Shown here in pieces: positions 12,090 through 37,440 of a stretch of DNA of 64,000 nucleotides (position 1 is the stretch's first letter; each line of letters starts with the position of its first letter). The translations under genes were made by a program, and so were the position numbers. The DNA is from Rhinolophus ferrumequinum (Eukaryota > Chordata > Mammalia > Chiroptera > Rhinolophidae): NCBI RefSeq assembly GCF_004115265.2, contig NC_046294.1, forward strand, positions 72,194,869-72,258,868, read 5' to 3'. Below the pieces are notes generated by a model. That model had not been told where the DNA came from. It worked only from the letters and a program-made list of their open reading frames with translations, and ran no database searches.

Positions 12090-13866
12090 CTATTTTCAGT
12101 TAAATTCACATTATAAACTACACATTGAATTATCTTCTTTATGAATCTTGGAGCCTTTCTGAAGATACAGCCATGTGATTAAGTGTCCCTGCATCATTAT
12201 TGTCACCATGAGTTCAATGTGATTCTCAGAATAATTGCTAAAATGTCATATTTCCAAGAGAGATAAATTGTGCCCTAAAGTCACATATCTTATATAATCA
12301 AACTTTTGGTTTAGCTAATGACAATGTAATACTACCCCGTTAATATTGTTGGAAAAGCTTTATTGTATAAAGTCATTTACAAATCAGTTTCTTGATATCA
12401 ACTCATCTATCACTAAGTTTTGGAGTGGGTTTTTTGTTGTTATTGTCGTTGCTGTTGCTGTTATGTAGCAATAAGTAACCAGAAGCCTCCCTTGATTAAA
12501 TCTTGGGGAGACCAGGTCATTCCTTTCCCGTCATCCTTTCTGAAATAATGTTTGTCTACTGAGTTTTTGAAGAACTGTAGTGTGCATGAAGTACAGGGTA
12601 GTTCAGTGTGTTTCTTAGCAGAGTACACCAGTTTTTAATTTACATGCTGCCTTCTTAAAAAATGACCCATTTATTCATTCATTCAACAATCATTTATTGA
12701 ATACTGACTTCATGCCAGTTATTGCACTCCTGAGTAAATTAGAGTAGTAAATAACTCAAAGAAGTTGCAGCCTGATATGAGATAAATTTGAGGTAATAGT
12801 TACAATAGCGTGTGATAAGTATTTTGGGACTGCTTGGGCATGATATGCAATGCAGCACATCTAAGAGAATGGAGGGGTTATCTCAGGCAAGTCGCTCCTG
12901 AGCTGAGTCCTGAAGTGCAAAGAGGTAGCTAGAAAGCAAGAGAGAGAAGGTGTAGGAGAGATTTTATGCTTTGTTTGATTTTCTGTTTATGTTTTTAATC
13001 AACTCAATCAAATTGAACTAAAGAGGGTTTATTGTGAGAAGATTTGCACGGAGACAAATAATAAAATTACTTTGAAGAAGGGATAGAAAAGGAAATTAGT
13101 TTTCCCCATCTCCTCTCCCAACTTTTCCCAATTCTCCCTGTTCCATTTGTTGGGATACCACTGTATCTTTCAGAATATTAGCCTTGGTGTTAACAATTAG
13201 GGGTTTTGAGGATTCAACTGTTATAATTCAGTCAGGTGCATGATTAATTTTTAAACGTGACTTTTAGTAGTCTGAATGCCAGCTACCCCAGAAAGTAATT
13301 CTGGAAGTCGAGTTCCCTGATTTCCCCCCTCTCTGTAATGAATCTCTTTATTTGTATACTATTGGCCAATGCTACTCAAAATGTCTTTGTTGACCCGTGA
13401 ACAGTTTTGTCATTATTCTACAATGAAATAGGTACAAAAATGTAGAATAAGTGCTTAGAAGTTTTTCTAGCAATTTGACAGGGTGATTTATGTCTATTGA
13501 ATCTAATAATTTTAAAATTGGCCACACTTAAAATCTTTGTCATTCTATTTTCCCAGTAATCCTTTTTATTGTGTTTTACATAATTCATTGAAAATTTAAT
13601 AAATGGGTCCTTCACTATAGATGGTTTGAGAAGCACTGCTCTAGATCACAAGGTCTAAACACCTTCCACACTCTTGTTTCTCTCTGCCTGGACCACCTCC
13701 CTCCTCCTGTCTTCCTCAATTATTGCTTTTTGATTTTCCACTTAGATGTTTCTTCCTCTCGGTGGCTTCCCATGACTTGTCACTATTGGATATTGGGACG
13801 GAAGCCCTTCTACACGATCCCACAGCTCTGTGTGCTTCCCCATTGTGGCCATAGCCCTTGGTATCC
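12090..13866. other. Intergenic
   Basis: 12660-12960 resembles an ancient TTCATTCATTCAACAATCA... repeat. No gene seen. Confidence 0.5.
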
Positions 13867-14498
13867 TGTCGCGTCCTGCGCAACAAAGGCTGTAGGGAGG
13901 CGAGAAGAGGCGGCTTTGGGTTAAGCTATAATAAAGAGACAGAGACTCAATACAGGTAAATTACAGAGGACTAGGGGACTCGCAGTCTCAAGAGACTGGA
14001 GCCCCGAATAGGGCCGACTGTCGGTATTTATTGATTACAGACAAAGAAGTCACAAGATTTAAGGATTTAAGACACGGTCTGTGAAACTCTTACACCACAT
14101 AGGTTTCTTTGGGGGGAAGTCTCTGGAGATAAAACAATGCCTTGAGCTGAGCAGAAAGAGCTTGATCTTATCGCTCTAATGGTCCTCTCTCACAATTAGG
14201 TGAGAGGGAGAGGCACGAGTCAGCATCAGCTTTTCTCAAGCAGGGGGAAGGAATGACAAAGCCTCTTCTCATCAATCTTCATACAGCTCATTGGGGGTCT
14301 TGACAGGGTCCCATCTGGCTTAGGTTGTTTCTCCCATTAGAAATCTTACCCGTCTTTGATTGCAAACACTTCATCTGAAGACCAGGCAGAGAGACACAAG
14401 GTGTAACAAACTCAATCCCAGGGAGGCACAGTTCCACAAATCCTTCCTTTCCTAGGGAAAGGCATGGGGGGATAGATGTCTAGGCTGTTGTGTGACCA
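13867..14498 (-). mobile_element. Solo LTR fossil, bat ERV family A (copy 1)
   Basis: 632 bp, TG...CA ends, 5-bp flanks TATCC/TATCA. Same family as the 35417 and 44072 copies. Visible divergence suggests a middle-aged insertion. Confidence 0.8.
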
Positions 14499-15153
14499 TA
14501 TCATCGTATCATATAGACTGCTGACTACTGTGTCTCCCTCCACAGAAAATAAGCTCTGGAAGAGTGGAGTTGTGTCTATAAAGCTCTCCGTCCCATATCC
14601 CTAAAACATGGCTTACTATACAGTAGAACTCACTGAATATCTGTTAAATGAGTGAATTAATCAAAGAATGAAGAAGTTGAGGAGGTACAACTGCCATCCA
14701 ACCTGCAGGAATCTACTTCATGCAAGCACCTCTGTCTCCACGTGGAGAGAAGTCAGGACTTGCTTCTTAGGCAGACCAGCTTGAACTCTCTCTGCTTCTG
14801 GTCTTTGGGGCATAAAGACAGTTCTTACAGGTTTTCTGTCTCACCTCAGGGTTTAGGATGAAACTCCTCTTCAGGCTACTCTCCGCTTCCTTATCTCCAT
14901 GTTGCTTCCTAGGTGTCCTGGGCCAGTGTGACTTCCTAATGTAGTCTTGCATTAGATCACCTTGATCCTTTTCTTTTTCACTCACTTTCCCCCTCTACCA
15001 AAACACAGATTTCATCTTAGGTCTGCTCATGCCTGGATCATCTCCCTGCATTTCAAATGTAGTTCACACATTCTTGTCCACACTTGTTCTCCCTGTCACC
15101 ATGTAGCATTTTCCTTTCTCTTTGTCTCCCCTTCTTTGTCTCCCCCCACCCCA

Positions 15154-15191
<38 letters not shown>

Positions 15192-17284
15192 TTTGCTCTG
15201 AATCTATTATTTCTGTCTCTTGCAAGCATATTTAATGCATTACCCCAATTCTTCTCAATAGCAAGAAACAGACAATTATAACTCAAACACATAAGACTTG
15301 TTGTCATAATTTCATTAATGACTGCAAATGCTGTGTAATAGTGCCACTTGGATAAGCAGGCGAGTAAAATACAGAAAGAGAAAGATATCTCAAATAAAAT
15401 GAGGGCATCAATGGCCAATTTTCTCCACTTCAACATTTTTTCTTAGAGCTCACCCTAGACAAAATCAGTCTTAAGACTCTCTATGTCAAGAGTATCACTG
15501 ACAGATTATGAGCTCCTAAAGGAGATGAGACATTTCTGCTTTTAGAACTTCTTTAGCAGAACTGGATTTTGACCTGAATTATCTGGTTAAATATTATGTG
15601 TCTGTGACACCACATAACTCATTCTGTGAGGTATGTATTACAGATTTAAAATTACCACAAACTTAGTGGATTAGAACAACACACATATATTATTTCAGTT
15701 TCTGTGTGATGAGCATCCGGCCACAGGTATCTGAATAAAATCTCAAGGCATCATCTGGAGGTTTGACTGGGGGAAAGTCCACTTCCAAGCTTCCTCAGGT
15801 TATATTTACTTACTTTCTTTCCTGTCTCATTACCACACCAGTCTATGCCTGTTCGCAACCTCACCTTTCTTTATTTCCCCAAAGCTAGAACCACTTAATC
15901 CCTTCCTGCAGGTGCAGTCATACTTCTTCCAATTAATTGAACCAAAATTGACTAGAGGTAGGAATTACTAAAACATCCACTGAACCTCTTTCTGGGAATC
16001 CTCCCCAATTCACCATCCATCTTATTCTAATGTGGGAGGCCAAATCTGTTTAGTAGTTCTTGGCTTCAGACTGGGTAACTTATATTCTTAGTTTCTTCTC
16101 AGAGTTTCATGTTCTGATACTAGGCCAGTTATGATTTGTCTTCTCATATTTATGTTATCCTACCTCCCAGCCTTGCCTCGTGATTTGGGGCTTTGTTTTT
16201 TAACTAGGAGTTGGCACCCTGCTTACTAGTGGTATCTAACCTCCCAAGTGCCCTCTGCCTGCCTCTCTACCTGGATTTCCCAGCCTTGCTTATCTCAGAT
16301 TGTTCTCAGTATTTCTTTCACCTACTGGGATCATCAAACCTCATTTGCTTGATATGTGTTTTGCCCACTGGATTAATTCTCTTCATCGGCACCTGCATCT
16401 GGAATAGTTTCTTGCTCTAAGAAGTCATGCCAAAATTGGTTCCAAGGCTTGCCAGAGCTGTGTCAAAAGTTGATTTTATGTGAGAGAATATCATGGATAA
16501 GGTCAAAAATGATCCAGGCTTTGAGAGATGATTCGTTTTCTGTAGGTAAAGGAGAAGGTAAAGATTGGTGAGCATGGGAACAATGTGTGCACAGACATAT
16601 AGTTAGAAACTTACAAAGATTGAGTAACATTTCTCATTTTTGCCTCATCCTGTACACTCTACTGCGGAAGCCCTTTATTTTGCCCTCTCTAGACATGGCA
16701 GGCAGAATTCACATGATATGGCAACTGAGGGAATGTGTCTTATGAGCAAAATAAGAAGTCAAAGTTGATTGTGATTTCAAGACAAAGATGAAAGAAGGCG
16801 GTGTTGTTATCTGCACCAGGGAATGCTGAAGAAACAACAGATCTGGAAAGGTCACATAAGGCTGAGGAAATCATAGAGTCAGCCTTATGAGTCAGATTTC
16901 TTCTATCTTCAGGAATCTAAAGGATTCAACTGAATATTGTTGAGTCTAACATCTCCAAACATGCAAAATATGTCATGAACCCAATAATTTTTCATCAGTT
17001 CTGAGGGTAAATCCTGAATCAGTGTCAAGATTCAGAGTCACGATCTATTTTTGTCTTCACTCTGTCCTCAGCCATTTTTATATTAATACACGAAGGTCTG
17101 TGGAATCAGAAACATCTTGGTGGAGATAACCCAGCGGTTTCAAAGAACCACAATCTCAACAAATTTTTTGTCCTTAAAAGCAAAGACATTAACTAGAACA
17201 TAATGGAGACAATGTTAAGCTGCATTATGTTGATTTCTGATCTGTTAACCTAGCCTCAAAAAGAGTGAGATCTTTGAAGTTAAG
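14499..17284. other. Intergenic
   Basis: 15640-15960 resembles an old repeat (TTACCACAAACTTAGTGGAT; GGAAAGTCCACTTCCAAGCT). The rest is unassigned and contains no MMP exon. Confidence 0.5.
15156..15187. repeat. (TG)n microsatellite
   Basis: 32-bp dinucleotide run. Confidence 0.97.
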
Positions 17285-17460
17285 AGAATTCTGGAGTAGA
17301 GTCAGGACTTACAGTAGTGTGACGGTTCACCAGTTGCTAATCATGGGAAAGTTTATCCTTCGAGCTTAAATTCTGCAATTGAAAGACTATACTATTTACC
17401 ATGGTTATTATGGAAACTAAATGAATTGCATGTATAAGCACCTTGTACAGAGTCTATAAA
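17285..17460 (+). repeat. Degenerate MIR
   Basis: AGTCAGGACTTAC, TAAATTCTGCAATTGAAAGA, GAAACTAAATGAATTGCATG and AAGCACCTTGTACAGAGTCT in MIR order. Confidence 0.6.
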
Positions 17461-18189
17461 TTGAAGTTGTCTTTTTCCCTTCCTCTTACCCCTACCCTCA
17501 ACCAAATAAAGGCATTTATTATTACCACTACTCTAGCCTGGAAACATAAGAAATAAAACTTTTTTGTGAGCACTTTCTCCACCAACATTTTCCTAAGATT
17601 GTCTGTGCTCACTTTATACTTTCTTATCTCATGGTCTCTCTTGGTGGAAATCATTGATGTTGCTGCCTCGGCGTCTGTTCTTTTTTCTCCCACTAAAGAA
17701 CATGATGGGTGTGGGATGAAGCACACCTCTACTTTCAGGGATCTAAGCCAGTCATGGTCCTCCTGCTCTCCTTTCTACTGTGACAGACATTGTGGTCCAT
17801 GAACAAAGAGAACTCAATCAGAGGACATCAGAGACAACCTATTTGGTAGATAGAAATAAAATATTGACGAAATGTAATGACTGAAATTACCGAGCCATCA
17901 CGAAGAAATCCACCCTAAAAGAAGTTGTCATCCTAAGTGCAGGGCCAAAAGAACAGCAGAGGAAATATTAAAATGCAACGGAAAACTGCCCTGAGACTTT
18001 TCTCATTAGTTGGTGAACTAATGCATTCCCTTTATTAAGTCAATCCACCAAAATCGTCCTAAGGAATATTTTGGTTATATTTCTGATGCCATCTCTCCAT
18101 GTGTGTTGCCACTGTTGGGATCATCCATGTCCTTCATCTCACCGAATCAATGAGTTCCTTTTCCAGCTCTTTTTTTAAGTGCTAGAGTT

Positions 18190-19285
18190 TTTCAGCACAT
18201 ACACTCACAACTGTGAAAAGACATATGTAAAAAGATATTAATTATGTTATTGATTTTAAAAGCAAAATATTGAAAACAAACCCAAATGTGCATGAATAAG
18301 TGTTTGTTAAATAAATTACAGATGCGTATACTAGATTACTGTGTAGATATTTAATAGAATATCGCAAATTCTGTTACTGATATAGAACAGTCTCCAGGAT
18401 ATACTGAGAAAAAGTGAAGTGCAGAAGGGAATATAAAGTGTGTACCTTTGTGGGGGGAAACGAAGCTTCGTAGACATGCTTATAAATACATATAATAGAT
18501 GGACCGATATAAGGTCTGACAATTAAGTTCGTGAACTCATCTTAAAAAAAGTGCTATATACCTCATTGCTGAGTATCACTATGGTCACCTTTGAAGTACT
18601 CCCCTTGGGAAGCTACACACCAATACCAGCGCCTAGTCCACCCTTCAAAGCAATTTTGGGACTCTTTTTCTGGAATGGCCATCAGAGCTGTCATCAAATT
18701 ACCCTTAATGTCCTTAATGTCATCAAGATGGCTTCCTTTCAATATTTCCTTTATCTTTGGGTAAAGAAAGAAGTCATTGGGTCCAGATCAGGTGAGTAGG
18801 GAGTGTGTTCCAATACAGTTATTTGTTTACAGGCTAAAAACTCCCTCACAGACAGTGCTGTGTGAGCCGGTGCATTGTCGTGATGCAAGAGCCATGAATT
18901 GTTGGTGAAAAGTTCAAGTCATCTAACTTTTTCATGCAGCCTTTTCAGCACTTCCAAATAGTAAACTTGGTGAACTGTTTGTCCAGTTGATACAAATTCA
19001 TAATGAATAATCCCTCTGATATCAAAAAAAGTTAGCAACATCGTTGCAACAAGTTTATGAACTTAATTTTCAGACCTCATATACATGAAATTAGTAGAAA
19101 GTAGTACATTGCTTACCTCTGGAAAAGAGAACTGGGTTGCTGAGATGAGATGGGAGGGAGAAAAAAATTTTTCACTAAATAAATAACGTTTCCTTCCTTT
19201 TAGAATTTGGGACATTTTCATGTATTTCCAGCTTAAAAAATATAATGTAAATATTTAAAATAAAGAAATGTTACTATTGTTTTTT
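18190..19285 (+). mobile_element. Ancient L1 3' end, split by mariner
   Basis: Left piece 18190-18509 (ATATAGAACAGTCTCCAGGA; GTGTACCTTTGTGGGGGG) and right piece 19082-19285 (TTACCTCTGGAAAAGAGAAC; GGGAGGGAGAAAAA) follow the order of old mammalian L1 3' UTRs. Confidence 0.65.
18510..19081 (-). mobile_element. Mariner, internally deleted, inside an old L1 3' end
   Basis: TIRs TAAGGTCTGACAATTAAG and its imperfect inverse at the right end. The interior is the reverse complement of the transposase 3' half seen at 44753-45070. About 570 bp, so non-autonomous. Sequences on either side read as one ancient L1 tail. Confidence 0.82.
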
Positions 19286-19499
19286 TAAGAAAAAACGCAT
19301 TGTGGTTATGATCATTACTGTCTACTAACTATTTCTGATTCTTTTCCCAGACATATGGCAGGATATCATTTACTTGTCCTTGGTGTTAGATGAGGTGATG
19401 TAAATTTTCTTTGACCAGTGAAATGTAGACAGAATGATGTTTGTGATATTCACAGAGAGCCTTAGGAGTCAGTGTGCAATTTATCAAGAAATGTTTCCC

Positions 19500-20300
19500 T
19501 CTGCCTCAGTAAAGGACTGAGCTCAAAGTGGTAGCAGTTACTCCATATATCCTCATCGATTCCTGTGATTCCCCCAATCTCCCACAGTTTTATTTACTGT
19601 GTTTTGGGCTCCAAACTCTTTTATCTATTGGTCTATTGATACTTTTACTTGGTGATCTCACAGGAATTTCTAACATGATTCCTCTCACTCTGAACCATCT
19701 CCCACAAATTCACTTCTCTTCCAGTCTCCCCTCAACCATGTTAAAGCCACTGCTATTCAAGAAGGTGCTCAGGCCAGAAATCCAGGAGTTATCCTTAATA
19801 CCTTTCTTTCCCTCAGAATTCTAGCCCATTAAATCTGAATGATGTTAAAACATATCTTAAGTTGAGTCATATCTCTCCATCTCCCCTGAGACTCCCTATT
19901 TTTGCCACCCTCTCGTCGTCTGTAATAGTCCTTTAAATTAACCTGTCTTCCAACTTTCAACATCATTTCCAATTCTCTACAGCTAATCATTCAAAATATA
20001 TAATGGCTTGTGTTGTTTCTCTGCTTAGACTCCTTCAACAAATCCATAATACACTTAAAATAAAACACAGCTCTTTAACACTTCTGAAAGACCCTGAATG
20101 ATTTGATCCTTCCTACCTGTCTATATTATCTTATTCCACATCCACCCTCCAACACTCTAATCAGGCATCCATTTTCTTTCAGCTCCTTGGACATGCTGAG
20201 ATTTTTTTTCACCTCTGAGCCTTGACATTATTTTGTATTTTCTCTTTCTAGATTGGTGTATCTCCTCCTACTTATCCACCTGGCTAATTGTGTTTATATG

Positions 20301-20340
<40 letters not shown>

Positions 20341-20640
20341 GTTGTTGTTATTAATCATCATCCCAGAGAGATCTTTTCTAACAACCAAATTTTAGCAGAT
20401 AGTTCCCCGGCCCCACAACACTATTGTCCCTCGCCACTCTGTCATTTCTTTAATTACAGCTTTATAATAAATAATTATATATTAATTTGTGATCTTTATG
20501 GTTGATTTCTTACTCCCACTAGACAAAACTTAGTGAGGTATTAAATGTGTTTTCCTCATTTTCCTATGCCTTGCGTCCAAGACAGTGCCTGTCGTTTGAA
20601 TGAATCAATAAAAGAATGAACCAGTTTCTATGTTGTACCT
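19500..20640 (+). repeat. Old L2-like LINE sequence
   Basis: Pyrimidine-rich 3' LINE2 pattern (GAAAGACCCTGAATGATTTG; TTTCTTACTCCCACTAGACA; AGTGCCTGTCGTTTGAATGA). Interrupted by an (ATT)n tract at 20302-20352. Confidence 0.5.
20302..20352. repeat. (ATT)n microsatellite
   Basis: About 13 ATT units passing into GTT units. Confidence 0.97.
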
Positions 20641-21251
20641 GGTATGGTATAAAGCATAACCTAGTGATGAGAAGCACTTAGTGGTATGTTGTATATGTAT
20701 ATGTCATACAGTTAGTATGTGCACACAAACTCTTATCACTCAAGAGCTGCCAAGTGCTAAATGGTAACAAGAGAATATTTTAATGAGACAGTGTGGAGGA
20801 TATGATAAATTTAGTTTCCAGGGCAGTCAGGAAGCACCTCTGAAGAAAAATTTGGGTTAAAAAGAAATGGCTGGATTTCAAGCCAGTTTTGTTTCCCCAC
20901 CTGCAAATGATGAAATGGACTAGATGATTTGCTAGGTTCGTAAGCTCCAATATTCTAGAATTCTATTTCCCAATTTTGTCCAGAACCATTCCTACAAGAC
21001 AGCAATTGACTACGCTTTTTCTTCCTTAGATGTGTAAGAACACTTACAATCCTTGGGAGGTAAAAACAAAAATCCCGTGTTGGTGGAGAGAAGGGGAGAG
21101 GGTATGGGTCAGCTATATGGCCCATCCATGGAGTATGTGTTCCTACTACACTTACTAGCAGAATATCTGCTAAATGCTCCGTCCAGTGTGGTGATTGTAT
21201 TGAAAATAAGTTTTATTCTAGAAAGTAAGGAACAGGCCCCAAATAAAAATC

Positions 21252-21257
21252 TTTATT
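21252..21257 (-). terminator. Probable polyadenylation signal of the stromelysin gene
   Basis: AATAAA on the minus strand about 255 nt after the stop codon, a usual 3' UTR length for this family. Not confirmed by transcript data. Confidence 0.6.
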
Positions 21258-21510
21258 AAACAGTAAATGAAACACCCATGGAGAGACAGTCTCTGCCTAT
21301 TGTACACAGGTATTTCCCACTTCTATTCAATGTAATGCAGTAGCAAGTGAAGCAGTCCCGATAAATGCTTCATGACCTGTGAAGATGTCTACAAGGATCA
21401 TCTACTTTGGCCACTGTACATGCTGGAAAATTATCCATTTTGACTCACAATAAATTATGTGAATAATAATTAGATTCATTAAAAAGGAATCTGTCTTCTC
21501 CATATCTCAC

Positions 21511-34731
<13,221 letters not shown>

Positions 34732-34815
34732 TTCCACTCGCTTTACTCAGCTTGGTGTGGTCTTAGTGCCTTGCTTTTTGCCTGTCTTCTCCTAGGTCCA
34801 CTGTCTAGAGCCCAA

Positions 34816-34863
34816 CTTTTATAGGGTGACAATGTTCCTTTAGATCACGCACAGCTTGACTCA
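34816..34863 (-). promoter_or_regulatory. Left stromelysin core promoter: TATA box and AP-1 site
   Basis: Minus-strand CCTATAAAAG (34816-34825) lies about 85 bp upstream of the ATG. A perfect TGAGTCA AP-1 site (34857-34863) lies about 32 bp further up. This is the spacing of the -30 TATA and -70 TRE in MMP3 and MMP1, and it predicts induction by phorbol ester, IL-1 or growth factors. Confidence 0.8.
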
Positions 34864-34994
34864 TGATTGCTGTCACCTGCATAGCAGCTGGACCACTTCC
34901 AAAACCTCCAAATCCAAAATAGGATGATACAAGATACTTTACTAATTTCTCTCAACCTTTCTAATTTTGCGAGTCAAAATAATGATGAACCTCT

Positions 34995-35013
34995 CCAGGG
35001 AATGCTTCCTGTC
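34995..35013 (-). promoter_or_regulatory. Inverted ETS/PEA3 pair upstream of left stromelysin
   Basis: Minus-strand ACAGGAAGCATTCCCTGG resembles the palindromic PEA3 pair described near -210 in human MMP3 (head-to-head GGAA cores). It lies about 130 bp above the AP-1 site. Supports an MMP3-type promoter here. Confidence 0.6.
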
Positions 35014-35299
35014 TTGGTAGAGAAAAACAGGGCTTTTTTTCCTCTGGAAAAAAGTAACTGGAATTTACTAGACAACTTATGTTTGTATATTTGAGAGAAG
35101 TAGGCTGATTTGGTAAAAAGCCAGAATTGTGCAGAACTTTTAAATGCAGTTTTAGAAGAACATATTTAAAATCAAATGTTATAAGACCTAAGTAAATGAA
35201 AAGCTGTACATATATAGCTATAGTCTGTACTATTAGACTATTAGATTCTGTAAAAGTGGAAGAAATAACATGTACAATAAAATTGGAAAGGAGAGTTCA

Positions 35300-35301
<2 letters not shown>

Positions 35302-35352
<51 letters not shown>
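35302..35352. repeat. (TG)n microsatellite upstream of left stromelysin
   Basis: 51-bp run about 480 bp upstream of the TATA box. Confidence 0.97.
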
Positions 35353-35354
<2 letters not shown>

Positions 35355-35416
35355 TTGATTTGAAATACCTATTATTGTTTTCTGGCTAGATTTTGTTAAT
35401 CCTTGAGGAGGCAAAA

Positions 35417-36125
35417 TGTCACGTCCAGTGCAACACAGTCTGTGGGGAGGCGAGAAGAGGCGGCTTTGGGTTAAGTATTTTAAGAAAGAGAGAAACAGAG
35501 ACTCAATGCGGTTAAATCTCAGAGAGCCAAGGGTCTCGGAGCCTCGAAAGACTAGAGCCCCGAATTGGACGGATTGATGGCTTTTATTGATCACAAACAA
35601 GGAAGTGGCATTCTTTTAGACACGGTCTGTGAAAGTCATCCACTACATCAGAAAACTACCTCAAACCGAAATTATTTGTCCCAAAACAGCTGAAGCATAG
35701 AGTCCCATAATTACTAAGGTGCAGTATGTACCTCGCTGGGGGGCAAAGTCTCTCCTGGTGAAACAATTGCATGAGCTGAGCAGAAAGAGCTTGATCTTAT
35801 CACTCTAAAGACCTCTCTCACAATTAGGTGAGAGGGAGCAGCCAGAGTCAGCAGCTTTTTCTCAAGCATGGGGGAAGGGGAGGCAAGGCTCCTTCCCAGA
35901 TCTTCTAGGGCAGCTCATGGGGGTCTCTGTGGGGTTCCGCCTGGATTGAGTTGTTCCCCCCCTCCATGGGGAATCTTACTCGTCATTGGCTGCAAACCCT
36001 CCTTTTGGAGACCAAACAGAGAGACACAGGATGTAACCAGTCCCAGAGAAGTGCAGTACCACAGACTCTTCTTTCTTTAAGGAAAGGTGTCAGGGGACAA
36101 ACGGCTAGGATGTTGTGTGACTACA
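35417..36125 (-). mobile_element. Solo LTR fossil, bat ERV family A (copy 2)
   Basis: 709 bp, TG...CA ends, sharing GAGGCGAGAAGAGGCGGCTT with the copy at 13867 and CATGAGCTGAGCAGAAAGAG-type blocks. Near-matching 5-bp flanks (CAAAA, GAAAA). No internal retroviral genes beside it. Confidence 0.82.
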
Positions 36126-36540
36126 GAAAAACTCAGAGGCAGGATAGAACAAAGATTCTGAAGAAAACAGAAGTGTATCCATTCTCTTTTGGTTGGTCTT
36201 AATTCTGTACCCAGTTTATTAATGAGCAACAGACCTGTGATAGCAGTTCCATAAATACTAGTAGAATTGAAAGGATTACATGCTTACTGGACTAAAATTC
36301 TCCTCTGTCTCTATCTTCTACACTTTTAAAAAATTCTTTCAATTTCTTTTCCTTCTCCCTAAATTCAAATTAGTAGATACTTTGAAGTTAAAAAAAGAAA
36401 AGCCATCCTAAATTCTCTCCCCATGCTGCTTATCTTTTTTTCTCTCTATTCCTGTCTTCTCCTTTTTCCTTTTTTTCCCCTTTATGTTCCTTCCCTTGCT
36501 TCTTTTTCTTTCTTTTTCGTTGTCAGTAGAATACTACTCA

Positions 36541-36582
36541 TACCGTGTTTGCCTGAAAATAAGACCGGGTCTTATAGTAACA
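36541..36582. mobile_element. Fragment of the same MITE family
   Basis: CCGTGTTTGCCTGAAAATAA plus GACCGGGTCTTATA match the ends and core of the unit at 40532. Confidence 0.6.
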
Positions 36583-36917
36583 ACTGTGTATACTAAATGC
36601 TTGTAGGAAGCACTAAATATTCTCAAAAGAAGAACCTTTGTGAAACTTTTTACAGTCTTCTTGCCATCAGACACCCATTCATTTCTCCCACTGGTCCTAA
36701 CCCTTACAAAAAATAAAACAAACAAAAAAAGCAAATGCAAAAGGAATGCAAATCAGAGGGAGTAAAGCTTACACTTATTAAATGTTCAGTAAGTACACAA
36801 CAGTTTTGTTCATTACTACCCTTTTTATTCTTTGTTTGTATGCTTGCTTATTTGTTTACTAAAAACAGAACATCCTGGGAATGAGTATTAAGTAAAATAG
36901 TGAATAAAAATGTGCAC

Positions 36918-37440
36918 TTGGGCTGGCCCGGTGGCTCAGGTGGTTGGAGCAACCGTACTCTTAATGCTGCCAGTTGGATTCCCATATGGCACAGTGAGCT
37001 GCGCCCTCTACAGCTAAGATTGTGAACAACAGCTCTCCCTGAAGCTGGTCTGCCATGAGCAGCCAGAGGTTGGCGTGAGCTGCCGTGGGCTACTGTGTGT
37101 CATCAGGAGCAGTTGGTGGCCAGTGTGAGTGGCCAGCAGCCAATGTGAGCTGCTGTGTGCTGCCGTGGGCTGCTGTGTGCTGCTGTAGGCTACCATGTAC
37201 TGCCATGAAGGGCCTGAGGCCAGCCAGAGCGGCTAACATGCAGTGAGAGCTGCCCTGAGCTGCTACGTGCTGTGAGTGGCCACGGGGAACCGACTGCCTG
37301 GGGTTGGGGGTTGAGGGGGGTGGAGCAAGGCTCATAATCCCAGCATGGGCCAGGGAGCTGTGTCCTACACAACTAGACTGAGAAACAACGGCTTGAACTG
37401 GAGTGGTTGGGGGGTGAGGGGAAGGCAGAAGAAAAATTGT
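36918..37440 (+). mobile_element. tRNA-derived bat-type SINE with internal repeat array
   Basis: Head GGCTGGCCCGGTGGCTCAGG and a later GTTGGATTCCCATATGGC give A-box and B-box-like parts of a tRNA promoter, similar to the rhinolophoid (Rhin/Ves-like) SINEs I know. The middle (about 37060-37270) is an irregular array of TGAGCTGC(C/T)GTG units. Tail CCAGCATGGGCCAGGGAGC then G-rich. About 520 bp, longer than a simple tRNA SINE. Confidence 0.7.

Noticed and set aside
15053-15436. 127-codon minus-strand frame with a His-Thr run
   Set aside because: Created by the (TG)n microsatellite; no conserved residues around it.
16211-16420. 69-codon hydrophobic frame
   Set aside because: Pyrimidine-rich sequence gives Leu/Phe/Ser-rich translation; no gene context.
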